Part shown: one piece after another, positions 1 to 8,713 of the stretch
Numbering within the stretch: the first letter of the stretch is position 1
Layout: the number at the start of each line of letters is the position of its first letter
Assembly: GCA_964450435.1 (NCBI GenBank)
Contig: CAYVCX010000023.1
Coordinates: forward strand, 1-39,398
Direction: 5' to 3'
Length of the DNA: 39,398 nucleotides
Source: SKLM01 sp964450435
GTDB lineage: Bacteria > Chloroflexota > Anaerolineae > B4-G1
Position numbers and translations under genes: made by a program
The notes under the pieces: generated by a model
The model's database searches: none
Seen by the model: only the letters and a program-made list of their open reading frames with translations
Told to the model about the DNA's origin: nothing

Positions 1-25
1 GTACCTCCCGCCCCCTCAGCATCGG

Positions 26-54
26 TTGACACATTCGCCCCTTCAAGCTAGAAT
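26..54 (+). promoter_or_regulatory. Sigma-70-type promoter for alaS
   Basis: TTGACA (26-31) and TAGAAT (49-54) are separated by exactly 17 bases. The -35 is perfect and the -10 matches at five of six positions. Transcription would start near 61, leaving a leader of about 110 nt before alaS. The leader holds a 6-bp hairpin (CGCCGG 69-74 / CCGGCG 78-83) and a shorter one (CCCC 124-127 / GGGG 133-136). I see no T-box signature in it. Confidence 0.75.
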
Positions 55-170
55 CACCTTGCTCGACTCGCCGGATCCCGGCGGGATGCACGGATAGTTT
101 GACCTGAGCAGACGATTCTGGGGCCCCTTCGCGGGGTCGCTCTGTTTAGCCAGCGGGGGTGTACCAGCGG

Positions 171-2918
171 ATGAAGCGCATGACGGGCGCCGAGGTGCGG
201 CGCAGCTTTCTCGATTTCTTCGCCGAACGAGGACATACTATCGTCCCCAGCGCCAGCTTGGTGCCTACGAACGACCCCACGCTCCTCTTCACCAACGCCG
301 GTATGAACCAATTTAAGGACGTGTTCCTCGGCGTCGGCACGCGCCCATACAAACGTGCAGTCGACACCCAGAAGGTGATGCGCGTCTCCGGCAAGCACAA
401 CGATCTCGACGATGTGGGGCGCGACTCGTACCATCACACGTTCTTCGAGATGCTGGGCAACTGGTCCTTCGGTGACTACTACAAGCAGGAGGCCATTCGC
501 TGGGCCTGGCAGCTGCTCACCGATGTCTGGGGCTTGGACGAACAGCGGATCTGGGCCACCGTCTTCCGGGACGAACTGGGCGAGCTGGAGACCGACGAGG
601 AGGCGAAAGGGTTCTGGCTCTCCGAGACCGACATCGATCCCGACCAAGTGCTCTATGCCGGGCGCAAGGTCAACTTCTGGGAGATGGCCGACACCGGCCC
701 CTGCGGGCCCTGCAGTGAGATCCACTACGATCGCGGGCCAGAGGCCTGTGAGTGCCGGGACGATCCCGGGCACGAATGCCGCGTCAATGCCGACTGCGGG
801 CGCTACATCGAGCTCTGGAACCTGGTCTTCATTCAGTACAATAAAGACGCCCAGGGCAACCTCCACCCGCTGCCCGAGCAACACGTCGATACCGGAGCCG
901 GTTTCGAGCGCCTGCTGGCCGTCCTGCAGGGTGTCGACTCCAACTACAAAACCGACCTGTTTATGCCCCTCATCCGGCGCGTGCAGGGGATGGTGGGGCA
1001 CACGGACGAACAAGTTCGGGAGCATATCGTTCCCTACCGTGTGATTGCCGACCACGCCCGGGCCGTCACCTTCCTCATCGGCGACGGTGTCCTCCCGGGC
1101 AGCGAGGGGCGGAATTACGTCCTGCGCATGATCCTCCGCCGTGCCGTCCGCTTCGGCCGCGAGCTGGGGTTCCAGGAGCCTTTCCTGGCTCAGGTTGCCG
1201 GGGTCGTCATCGAGATCATGGGTCGGGCTTTCCCGGAGCTCGGGAACCGGCGCGCCTTCATCCTCAGCACCATCACTCAGGAGGAGCAGCGCTTCCTCCG
1301 CACCCTGGACCAGGGCCTCGCTCGGCTGGACGAGTTGATGGAGGAGCTGTCGGCCCGGGGCGAGACCGTTGTCCCAGGTGAGGAGGCGTTCCATCTCTAC
1401 GATACCCTTGGCCTGCCCCTGGAGATCACCCGCGATGTCGCCGAGGAACGGGGCTTCTCCATCGACGAGGCCGGCTATCAAGCTGCTTTGGAGGCGCAGC
1501 GCCGGCGCGCCCGGGAGGCCGAGACGTTCGAGATGCATGACGAGGAGACCCTGGCCCGCTACCAGCGCGTCCTGCTGGATCTGCAGCAGCGCGAGGTCCT
1601 CGACCGCTGCGGCGTGGCGCACGATCCATACAGCTCCCTGGAGCTGTATACTGAGGTTGCAGCCATCCTCCGGGAAGGCCGGCCGGTGGACGAGGCCCAG
1701 GAGGGCGAGAGCGTTGGCGTCGTGCTGCCCGAGACGTGCTTCTACGTCGAGGCGGGGGGGCAGGTAGCCGACACTGGCGTCGTCCGCCATCCCTCCGATG
1801 CGGCTGGGCCGGCCTGGACCATTGAGATCGAGGACGTCCGAGAACCTGTGCCCGGGCTCATCGTCCACGTCGGTGAGGTGGCGAACGGACGTCCCCGGGC
1901 GGGAGACCGGGTCGTCGCCGCTGTTGACCGTCGTCGGCGTATGGATGTCGCGCGCAATCACACTGCCACGCACTTGCTCCAGCGGGCCCTGCGCCGCACG
2001 CTGGGCGAACACGTCCAGCAGGCTGGGTCCCTCGTCGCGCCCGATCGGTTGCGCTTCGACTTCACCCATCCCGCTATGTTGACAACCGAGGAGCTGGACG
2101 AGGTGACTACCCGGGTCAACGATGCCATCCTGGCCAACTACCCGGTGGAAAGCTCGGAGATGCCATACCGGAAGGCCCTCGAGCAGGGGGTGATCGCCCT
2201 GTTTGGGGAGAAGTACGGGGACGTGGTGCGCGTATTGCGAATCGGTGATGCCGGAGAACCGTTCAGCCGCGAGCTGTGCGGTGGCACCCACGTGACCGAG
2301 ACTGGCGAGATCGGTCTCTTCCACATTGTGTCACAGGAGAGTGTGGGCGCCGGCGTGCGCCGGATGGAGGCAGTCACTGGCCGGGGCGCCGTCGACTTCG
2401 TGGAGAGTCGGCTTGATCTTCTGCACCGTACCGCCGATCGTCTCGAAGTCCCGCCCCAGGACCTGGAGCGCCGCGTCGAGGAGCTGCTCGATAACCTCCA
2501 GGAGGTGCAGAAGGAGGTTGATTGGCTCCGGCAGCATCTGGCGCGCCAGGAGTTCGAGTCGTTGCTGCAGCGGGTCGACACGGTCGCCGGGACGGCTCTC
2601 GTCGCCGACCGGGTGGACGTAGTGGATGTCGAGGGGCTGCGGGAGATGACCGACTGGTTCCGCGATCGTCTGGGTTCCGGGGTTTTCGTCCTGGGCACGG
2701 TGATCGACGGCCGGCCGGCATTGGTTGCCTCCATCACCGAGGACGTAGTGCAGCGCGGCGCTGACGCCGCCGACATGGTGCGTCGCATGGGACGGGTGAT
2801 GGGTGGCGGAGGGGGCGGTCGCCCCTCTATGGCCCAGGCCGGCGGCAGTGACTCCGCCAGGCTCGTGGACGCGCTGGAACAGGCGCGACCCATCCTTGAA
2901 GAGCAGCTCAAGAGGTAG
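171..2918 (+). CDS. alaS: Alanyl-tRNA synthetase
   Basis: AlaRS charges tRNA-Ala in the cytoplasm and edits mischarged Ser or Gly. The N-terminal class II catalytic domain begins MTGAEVRRSFLDFF and carries the expected motif FFEMLGNWSFGDYYK. A Cys-rich insert (about 195-215) precedes RYIELWNLVF. The editing domain shows HTATH near residue 597 and CGGTH near 702, the four metal-site residues, and the C-Ala tail has a poly-Gly stretch near 880. Length of about 915 residues is normal. The open frame reaches back to GTG 159. ATG 171 is preferred because GGGGG lies 11 bases upstream; ATG 180 is also possible. The gene is intact and sits behind its own strong promoter, and it heads a co-directional run ending with the binding-protein gene at 7544. 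Confidence 0.97.
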   Translation: MKRMTGAEVRRSFLDFFAERGHTIVPSASLVPTNDPTLLFTNAGMNQFKDVFLGVGTRPYKRAVDTQKVMRVSGKHNDLDDVGRDSYHHTFFEMLGNWSFGDYYKQEAIRWAWQLLTDVWGLDEQRIWATVFRDELGELETDEEAKGFWLSETDIDPDQVLYAGRKVNFWEMADTGPCGPCSEIHYDRGPEACECRDDPGHECRVNADCGRYIELWNLVFIQYNKDAQGNLHPLPEQHVDTGAGFERLLAVLQGVDSNYKTDLFMPLIRRVQGMVGHTDEQVREHIVPYRVIADHARAVTFLIGDGVLPGSEGRNYVLRMILRRAVRFGRELGFQEPFLAQVAGVVIEIMGRAFPELGNRRAFILSTITQEEQRFLRTLDQGLARLDELMEELSARGETVVPGEEAFHLYDTLGLPLEITRDVAEERGFSIDEAGYQAALEAQRRRAREAETFEMHDEETLARYQRVLLDLQQREVLDRCGVAHDPYSSLELYTEVAAILREGRPVDEAQEGESVGVVLPETCFYVEAGGQVADTGVVRHPSDAAGPAWTIEIEDVREPVPGLIVHVGEVANGRPRAGDRVVAAVDRRRRMDVARNHTATHLLQRALRRTLGEHVQQAGSLVAPDRLRFDFTHPAMLTTEELDEVTTRVNDAILANYPVESSEMPYRKALEQGVIALFGEKYGDVVRVLRIGDAGEPFSRELCGGTHVTETGEIGLFHIVSQESVGAGVRRMEAVTGRGAVDFVESRLDLLHRTADRLEVPPQDLERRVEELLDNLQEVQKEVDWLRQHLARQEFESLLQRVDTVAGTALVADRVDVVDVEGLREMTDWFRDRLGSGVFVLGTVIDGRPALVASITEDVVQRGADAADMVRRMGRVMGGGGGGRPSMAQAGGSDSARLVDALEQARPILEEQLKR

Positions 2919-3045
2919 CCAGAGCCTTGCGCAGCTCATTCTCACCATCTGGAGATCGGAGCCGGTTCGTGGCACTGCCGCTGTGGCCGCTGACTTGCGG
3001 GTGCGGGGTCCCGGCGGAGCAAGCCCATCTATGGGCAGAGGGCCA

Positions 3046-4629
3046 ATGACCTCGCGCAGCGCTAGCCCCGAACCCCCGGCCGTCGTGGACTTGCAGCCTC
3101 ACGATGATCGCGCTTCTATCCGTTTCCGTCTTGACGCCGTGTCCGACGGTCGCGTTGTCCTGTGCCTGCCCTGGGATCTTCCCTTTCTCTCCCGGCAGCT
3201 CGACTTCGATGTTCTCCGCCGCCAGGCCGGGCGGAAGCAGCTCCAGGTCGCCATAGTCTCGCCGGACCCCGAGCGGCGCCAGTTGGCGCGTGCGTGTGGG
3301 TTTGCGACCTTTCCCACCGTGGAGGCGGCTCGCGCAGCAGAGCGGTGGAACGTACGGGCGTCACGGCCAGCGGTGCCCCCTCCGCGCTATTGGTGGCAGA
3401 AGGAGGTCGATCTTGAGCGCCAGCCGTGCCGGCAGCGACCGGCCTGGGTGCGCTGGATCGGGCACGGCTTCCGCTCGGGAGTCTTTCTTCTTGTCATTCT
3501 CGTCCTCGCGGGTAGCGCCTACGTCATTATCCCCAGAGCTGAGGTGACCCTTGTCCCTTCGGGCACGACGCTCAGCGTGACCGTGCCTGTGTCAGTCGAC
3601 CCCGAGGCGGAGTCGGGACAGTATCTCGGTCCGGGTCTGGGAGGCGTTGTCCCGTCGCGACGCGTGGGGCTGGAGGTCGAGGGCAGCGCTGAGGTGGAGG
3701 CTACCGGCACGGCGTCGGTCACAGCTGGGCGGGCCAGCGGGGAGGTCCTGTTCACCAGCCTGCTGGCTCAAGACTACGTCGTGCCTGCTGGAACCATCGT
3801 GCGTACCTCTTCGAGCAGCTATCCCATCCGTTTCCGTACGACGACCGATGTCCTCGTGCCGGCGGATGGACAGGCTCGGGTGGGCATCGAGGCGCTCGAC
3901 GAGCGCACGGGCAACGTCGGCGCCCTTCAGATCAACCGGGTCGACGGCGTCGTCGGATCCGCCGTTCGTGTTATCAACCCAGAGCCGACGACGGGAGCGG
4001 AGCCCACGGAGGTGGCGATCGTGACCCAGGGTGATTACGATCGCGTCCGGGAGCGTCTCACCCGGGAGCTGCTTGACCAGGCCCACTATGAGCTCCATAG
4101 CCTGCTGGAGGCCAACGAGTTCCTCCCACGGCAGTCGCTCCGCGTCGAATCGGTGCCCAAGAAGGCCTACAGTCGCTTCGTAGGTGAGCAGGCAGGGACG
4201 GTTGGCCTGAATTTGCGGCTCCTCGTCAGCGGCCAGGCCGTCGATATCGGCAGCGTCCAGGGGATTGCCTACCAGGAACTGCTCCACAACCTGCCTCCAG
4301 ACCACCGGTTGATTGACGTAGTTTTCGAGCTGGGCAGCGTCACAGAGGACGAGGAAGGTCTCGGATGGTTCACCGTCTTCATCAGCGGACGTGGCTACGC
4401 TGCGGCGGCGGTGAACGCGGATGAGGTCGTGGATGCGATTCAGGGGCGGCGCATTCCAGACGCTCGAGCGGAGCTGCTGGATAGGTTCCCCCTGGCTGAG
4501 CACCCGCGCTTTGCCGTCTGGCCCGAGTGGCCCGAGCGCTTGAGCCCGCTGGACCGCTTGCCGCTTCTCGCCGTGCGCATCGATGTGAACGTGATGCCTC
4601 GATCTCCTCTGACGGCGGCTGACTCCTGA
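3046..4629 (+). CDS. Membrane-anchored baseplate J/gp47-like protein
   Basis: The function is unknown; the annotation follows resemblance to Chloroflexota proteins labelled baseplate J/gp47 family. About 140 cytoplasmic residues (with blocks such as VVLCLPWDLPFLSRQLDF) are followed by a basic patch, one transmembrane helix (about 144-162, FLLVILVLAGSAYVII) and an outward-facing beta-rich region. That region contains the baseplate-J-like GNVGAL turn near 288 and ends with paired Pro/Trp and RIDVNV motifs. The open frame extends upstream to 2803, overlapping alaS. ATG 3046 is chosen because it follows GCAGAGGG and is where conserved-looking sequence begins (527 residues). The stop overlaps the ruvX start (TGATG), so the two are translationally coupled. 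There are no phage genes nearby, so this is a host envelope protein and not a prophage relic. Confidence 0.75.
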   Translation: MTSRSASPEPPAVVDLQPHDDRASIRFRLDAVSDGRVVLCLPWDLPFLSRQLDFDVLRRQAGRKQLQVAIVSPDPERRQLARACGFATFPTVEAARAAERWNVRASRPAVPPPRYWWQKEVDLERQPCRQRPAWVRWIGHGFRSGVFLLVILVLAGSAYVIIPRAEVTLVPSGTTLSVTVPVSVDPEAESGQYLGPGLGGVVPSRRVGLEVEGSAEVEATGTASVTAGRASGEVLFTSLLAQDYVVPAGTIVRTSSSSYPIRFRTTTDVLVPADGQARVGIEALDERTGNVGALQINRVDGVVGSAVRVINPEPTTGAEPTEVAIVTQGDYDRVRERLTRELLDQAHYELHSLLEANEFLPRQSLRVESVPKKAYSRFVGEQAGTVGLNLRLLVSGQAVDIGSVQGIAYQELLHNLPPDHRLIDVVFELGSVTEDEEGLGWFTVFISGRGYAAAAVNADEVVDAIQGRRIPDARAELLDRFPLAEHPRFAVWPEWPERLSPLDRLPLLAVRIDVNVMPRSPLTAADS

Positions 4630-5090
4630 TGCGCCTTCTTTGTTTGGATGTCGGGGAGCGGCACATAGGCGTTGCCATCAGCGATGCTACGGGTACCATC
4701 GCGCGGCCCCTTCAGACTCTGGAACACGCGTCGCGGAAACAGGATCTCTCCGCCATTGCCGCTATTGTGCACGAGTATGAGGCTGACGCCGTTGTTGTGG
4801 GACGCCCCCTGAGCCTTGATGGCACCGTGGGCCCTCAGGCGGAGCGCGTCGATCGCTACACCGAAGCCCTCGCCAGAGGCCTGGACGTGCCCGTTGTCCC
4901 CTGGGATGAGCGTTTGTCCACGGCGGTGGCCCGCGAGATTCTGCTGAAAACTCGCAAGGAGAAGGACCGGCGGCGGGCGCGTGCAGACGGAGAGATCGAT
5001 GCCATAGCGGCGGCCGTCATCCTCCAGAGTTATCTGGACGCTCACGCGGAACAGCCCCTCGACGGTCAGGAGCCGTCCGGCGATGTTTGA
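4629..5090 (+). CDS. ruvX: RuvX/YqgF-family putative pre-16S rRNA nuclease (Holliday-junction resolvase-like)
   Basis: This is an RNase H-fold nuclease; family members mature the 5' end of 16S rRNA and were earlier predicted to resolve Holliday junctions. The 153-residue length is normal (138-160). Signature parts are the first-strand LCLDVGERHIGVAISD with catalytic Asp7, the VVVGRPLSLDGTVG loop, the DERLST motif with its acidic residue, and the C-terminal DGEIDAIAAAVILQSYL carrying the last Asp. ATG 4629 overlaps the upstream stop by one base. The ruvX-mltG neighbourhood is widespread in bacteria and supports the call. Confidence 0.93.
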   Translation: MRLLCLDVGERHIGVAISDATGTIARPLQTLEHASRKQDLSAIAAIVHEYEADAVVVGRPLSLDGTVGPQAERVDRYTEALARGLDVPVVPWDERLSTAVAREILLKTRKEKDRRRARADGEIDAIAAAVILQSYLDAHAEQPLDGQEPSGDV

Positions 5091-5259
5091 TTGGCCCCGC
5101 CTGGCCCGCTTGATTCGACGCCGCAACCTGTGTGGGTTGGTCTTCCATTCCGCCGGCCGGGTGCGCGATCTGCCTGGGGGCCCGTTGGGCGGGTCGCCTG
5201 GTGGCCAGACCGGCAGTCTGGGCCGGGCTTTGATCTGGAGGCACAGCGAACTTGGATAG
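5083..5259 (+). CDS. Possible small coupled ORF, 58 residues, unknown function
   Basis: An open frame from ATG 5083 to TAG 5257-5259 fills the 161-base gap between ruvX and mltG almost exactly. It overlaps the end of ruvX by 8 bases and the TTG start of mltG by 8 bases. CAGGAG (5067-5072) lies about 10 bases before the ATG. The product begins MFDWPRLARLIRRRN, is basic at the N-terminus and Gly/Pro-rich in the middle, with no motif I recognise. The overlapping start and stop argue for a real coupled gene. Its short length, high GC and lack of a known family argue against. Confidence 0.35.
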   Translation: MFDWPRLARLIRRRNLCGLVFHSAGRVRDLPGGPLGGSPGGQTGSLGRALIWRHSELG

Positions 5260-6400
5260 GATCGGCCGGGCCTTTGCGTTCTCCGTAGCGTTTGTGGCTA
5301 TCTTTGGTGCTTTCGGAGGCCTCCTCTGGAACCTCGGGCACGCTGCCGTCGGCGTTGACGCGCTGTCCGTTAGCCTGTGCCAGCCGTCGTCCGCCGATGA
5401 CCTGCTGCTGGGTGTCTATCTGGAGGTCCGGGCCAACCAGCTCGAGACGCCGGCGGGCACCGACGACACCCCCGTCGCCTTCACGGTGAGGCAGGGTGAG
5501 ACGGCCGGGGGCATCGCGGCACGGCTCGAGAGGGAGAAGTTGATCTCCGACGCCGAGTTGTTTCGGCGCTACGTCCAGTATCATAACCTTGATGCCGGTA
5601 TAGAGGCCGGTGACTTCACGCTCCGTCGGACCATGACCATCCCTCAGATCGCCCGGGCGCTCCAGCAGGGCCACCGTCACGAGGAGACTGTGACCGTCCG
5701 AGAAGGCCTGCGTCTGGAGCAGGTCGCAGCCGATGTGGCGGCACAGACCAGCATTCCGGAGGACGCATTTCTTCAGCTGGCGACCACCGGATGGCGGGGC
5801 CAGGGGTATGCTCATCCCTTCCTGGCCGATCTCCCGCCGAATGCCACCCTGGAGGGTTTCTTGTTCCCCGACACGTACCGTCTGCCCGAGCAGCCTACAC
5901 CGTCGGATCTTGTGGAGCGGATGCTCTCCACGTTCGAGGAGCGCGTCGTCCCTGAGGTCCGGCAGGAGGCCACCGCTCGTGGCCTCAATCTATATGAGTT
6001 GGTCACTCTGGCCTCCATTGTTGAGCGGGAGGCTCGCGTGCCAGCGGAGCGCCCTGTCATCGCTGGCGTCTTCTGGAATCGCTTGCAGGCGGGATGGCCC
6101 CTCGAGGCATGTCCGACGGTCCAGTACGGGATGGGAGGCCCAGACGACTGGTGGCCTACGATCTCACAGGCCGACCTGACCTTCGCCTCACCCTATAACA
6201 CCTATCAGAACGACGGACTGCCCCCCGGGCCCATCTGTAGTCCTGGTCTAGCTGCTGTCCAGGCTGCAGCCAGGCCTGCTGACACGCCTTACTACTTTTT
6301 CCTCGTCGATTGCACGCGGAACGACGGCAGCCATCTCTTTGCGGAGACTGAGGCGGAGCACTACGCCAACTACGAAAGGTGCGGTGGGCAGATTCCCTGA
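5252..6400 (+). CDS. mltG: Endolytic murein transglycosylase (YceG-like)
   Basis: MltG cuts nascent glycan strands at the outer face of the membrane and so terminates peptidoglycan chains. One N-terminal transmembrane helix (residues about 6-30) is followed by a LysM-like region (FTVRQGETAGGIAARLE) and the YceG catalytic domain. Visible signatures are LEGFLFPDTYRLP (about 200), the catalytic glutamate in LASIVEREA (about 258), and SPYNTYQNDGLPPGPICSPG (about 313-332). At 382 residues it is a normal length. The start is TTG 5252, supported by GGAGG at 5237-5241. Its presence together with murE indicates that this organism makes peptidoglycan. Confidence 0.93.
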   Translation: MDRIGRAFAFSVAFVAIFGAFGGLLWNLGHAAVGVDALSVSLCQPSSADDLLLGVYLEVRANQLETPAGTDDTPVAFTVRQGETAGGIAARLEREKLISDAELFRRYVQYHNLDAGIEAGDFTLRRTMTIPQIARALQQGHRHEETVTVREGLRLEQVAADVAAQTSIPEDAFLQLATTGWRGQGYAHPFLADLPPNATLEGFLFPDTYRLPEQPTPSDLVERMLSTFEERVVPEVRQEATARGLNLYELVTLASIVEREARVPAERPVIAGVFWNRLQAGWPLEACPTVQYGMGGPDDWWPTISQADLTFASPYNTYQNDGLPPGPICSPGLAAVQAAARPADTPYYFFLVDCTRNDGSHLFAETEAEHYANYERCGGQIP

Positions 6401-7544
6401 CCGCCTCGGTGGTACGCAGTACCTGGGGTGTCTCGATCCCTATCGTTTGCTCTGCTTTGCGTGCCTCATAGCTCTAGTTACTGCTTGCGCCTTCCCGAGA
6501 GCCGTCCGTCCCACCGTCAAGATCGGTCTGGTGGCGCCCTTCGAGGGACGCTACCGTTACCTCGGGTATGACGTGATCTACGCCGTCAGGCTGGCCCTGC
6601 AGGAGGTGAACCAGGAGGGCGGGGTGGCCGGGTACGGGGTCGAATTGGCGGCCTACGATGACGGCGCCCATCCGGCCACGGCGGTGGAGCAAGCCCGCAA
6701 GCTGGACGTGGATCCCGCCGTCGTGGGTGCCGTAGGCCACTTCCGCCAGGAGACTACTGCCGCGGCCGTCGAGGTCTACGATGACGCCGGGTTGGCCCTT
6801 GTGGCGCCCGGAGTGCTCGACCCCAGTCTGTCGCCGGCGCAGGAGCCTGTCTATCGGCTCGGGCTCACCGCCGACCCCGTGGCCCGGGCGCTGCTGGACC
6901 GGGCCTCTCGGTTTGCTCCGGACGGCGACGTCGTCCTGGTCGGGGAAGGCGGGCCTCTGGAGGAGGCTCTCCGGCGGGCGGCAGGTCAGCACACCCCTCA
7001 GCGGTTGCCCGCCATCTCCACCAACGGCGACGGATGGGAGATGGACGTACTGGTGCGAGATCCTTCTGTCTTAATCGTAGCACTCGATCCCGTACCTGCT
7101 GGAGAGATCGTCTCGGCGCTGCGCCGGAGCGGTTGGGCCGGTCGGGTAATCGGTGGCCCGGCACTCGGGGCGGGCGACTTCGTCTCTGTGGCTGGCGACT
7201 CCGCCGTTGGGTGCACCTTCGTGACGCCCTGGCCCTTCCCAGCCGACATCCCGGGCGGCGACGACTTCGCCGCGGCCTATCGACGTGTCTCCGGTGGCTC
7301 CGATCCGGGGCCCCTGGCCCTGCCCGCCTACGAGGGGGCCTGGACCCTGCTCCAGGCCCTGGAGGAGGCGGCGGCGGCGGGACGGCCGACACGCCAGCGT
7401 GTAGCTGCCGCCTTGTCACATGCCGAGCGGGCCGGGACGCTCGAGAAGTTGAGCGTGCGGGATGGCCAACAATGGATGGACCTGGGCCTCTACTGGTACC
7501 AGATCGGGCCCCGGGGCGTGGTAAGCCTGGCGCCGGAGAGCTGA
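6384..7544 (+). CDS. Lipoprotein ABC-transporter substrate-binding protein (Leu/Ile/Val-binding type)
   Basis: This is a class I periplasmic binding protein (Peripla_BP_6 fold), expected to be tethered outside the membrane and to bind an amino acid or similar ligand. The N-terminus has a hydrophobic stretch ending in the lipobox VTAC. The mature region begins with KIGLVAPFEGRYRYLG and continues with ALQEVNQEGGVAGYGVEL and LPAYEGAWTLLQAL, all typical of the family. GTG 6384 follows AAAGG by four bases and overlaps mltG by 17 bases; ATG 6339 is an alternative start. No permease or ATPase gene is adjacent, so this may be an orphan receptor or a sensor-type binding protein. The ligand cannot be told from sequence alone. 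Confidence 0.85.
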   Translation: MGRFPDRLGGTQYLGCLDPYRLLCFACLIALVTACAFPRAVRPTVKIGLVAPFEGRYRYLGYDVIYAVRLALQEVNQEGGVAGYGVELAAYDDGAHPATAVEQARKLDVDPAVVGAVGHFRQETTAAAVEVYDDAGLALVAPGVLDPSLSPAQEPVYRLGLTADPVARALLDRASRFAPDGDVVLVGEGGPLEEALRRAAGQHTPQRLPAISTNGDGWEMDVLVRDPSVLIVALDPVPAGEIVSALRRSGWAGRVIGGPALGAGDFVSVAGDSAVGCTFVTPWPFPADIPGGDDFAAAYRRVSGGSDPGPLALPAYEGAWTLLQALEEAAAAGRPTRQRVAAALSHAERAGTLEKLSVRDGQQWMDLGLYWYQIGPRGVVSLAPES

Positions 7545-7641
7545 GGTGCGCCCGCGGTTCTAGAGGTCACAAGTGCGCGCCTGCTTGAGCCCTGTCAGGC
7601 ACCGAGACAGAGTACTGCTATCGACTTGAAAGGAGACCGCA

Positions 7642-8584
7642 ATGGAATATCGTCAACTGGGTTCGTCCGGCGTTCGCGTGTCGGTCATTGGCATCGGCAC
7701 CAATCGCTTTGGATCGGAGAAAGTGCCTCAGAAAGAGGTCGACAACATCATCGACGCCGCTCTCGATCGGGGCATCAATCACATCGATACTGCCGATGTC
7801 TATACCGGCGGCCGCTCCGAGGAGACCCTGGGGGCAGCCCTTGGGGGCAGATGGGACAGAGTCGTCCTCGCCAGTAAGTTCACCCATCGCGCTGGCCCGG
7901 GGCCCAACGATCACGGCGCCTCCCGCTATCACATGATCAACGCGGTGGAGAGCAGTCTTCGTCGGCTTCAGACCGATCATATTGACCTTTATTTACTACG
8001 TCCACCGCTGGGATCCGACCACGCCGATAGAGGAGACCCTCCGCAGTCTGGACGATCTTGCTCGTTTGGGCAAGACTCGCTACGTGGGGGTCTCTTCCTT
8101 TGCTTCGTGGCAGGTCGCGCGGGCCCATCTCCTGGCCGACGTCCACGACTGGGCTCCCGTCGTGACCATCCAGTCGGAGTACAATATGCTGGAGAGGCAC
8201 GTCGAGCTCGACGTCCTGCCATGCTGTCGCGAGCTCGACATTGGATTTGTGCCCTACTACCCGCTGGCCGGAGGTTTCCTCACAGGCAAGTATCGGCGTG
8301 GCGAGCCGGCGCCGCCGGGCTCCCGTGGGGAGACCAACGAGTCCGTGCAGCAGTATATGGTGCCCGAGTACTACAAGAAGATCGAGCAGCTGGAAGCTTG
8401 GGCCAAAGAGCGCGATCGAGAGCTGAACGAGCTCGCTCAGGCCTGGCTGCTGGCGCAGCCCCAGGTCTGCTCCGTCATCTCAGGGGTGACAAAGGTGGAG
8501 CACCTTGTCAGGAACGCCGGGGCTGCGGGATGGGCGTTGTCGGATGAGGAACTGGAAGCCCTTGACGCGATCCTGGGGGCGTGA
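7642..8584 (+). pseudogene. Aldo/keto reductase, interrupted by a frameshift
   Basis: The gene encodes an NADPH-dependent aldo/keto reductase (TIM barrel, tas/YajO-like group) in two frames. The first frame (from ATG 7642, with the strong ribosome site AAAGGAGA) gives the barrel start, the catalytic Asp and Tyr (HIDTADVY) and Lys (LASKF), up to HIDLY at 7978-7992. The rest continues in the +1 frame from about 7994 (YVHRWDPTTPIEETL, with the catalytic His) to the stop at 8584. The family has two residues between the Tyr of IDLY and the His, so the sequence carries four extra bases (TACT-like) or one extra base plus an extra codon. All catalytic residues survive on the two sides. It is either a recent pseudogene or a sequencing or assembly error. 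Confidence 0.85.
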
Positions 8585-8713
8585 TGGGCAGAGGCTCGGC
8601 GGCGTACTCCGTGGTCGACGGTCTTGGCCACGTGCCCGGTGGGCGGCCGCTCTGGAAAATGGGGCATCTTCGTGGACGGTGGCGCTGATAAGTTGCGAAA
8701 GGGGAGTGTCCCG

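Noticed and set aside
61..170. T-box riboswitch in the alaS leader
   Set aside because: Hairpins are present, but there is no T-box consensus (TGGNACCGCG-like) and no terminator T-tract before the gene.
54..2324. 756-residue open frame on the minus strand
   Set aside because: It is wholly antisense to alaS, which has full family motifs. Long antisense frames are expected at this GC content.
3592..4503. 303-residue minus-strand frame
   Set aside because: Antisense to the baseplate-J-like gene, no motif, no ribosome site.
3046..4629. Prophage or contractile injection system remnant
   Set aside because: Only one baseplate-J-like gene is present, with a membrane anchor, in a housekeeping run. 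No tail, sheath or integrase genes.
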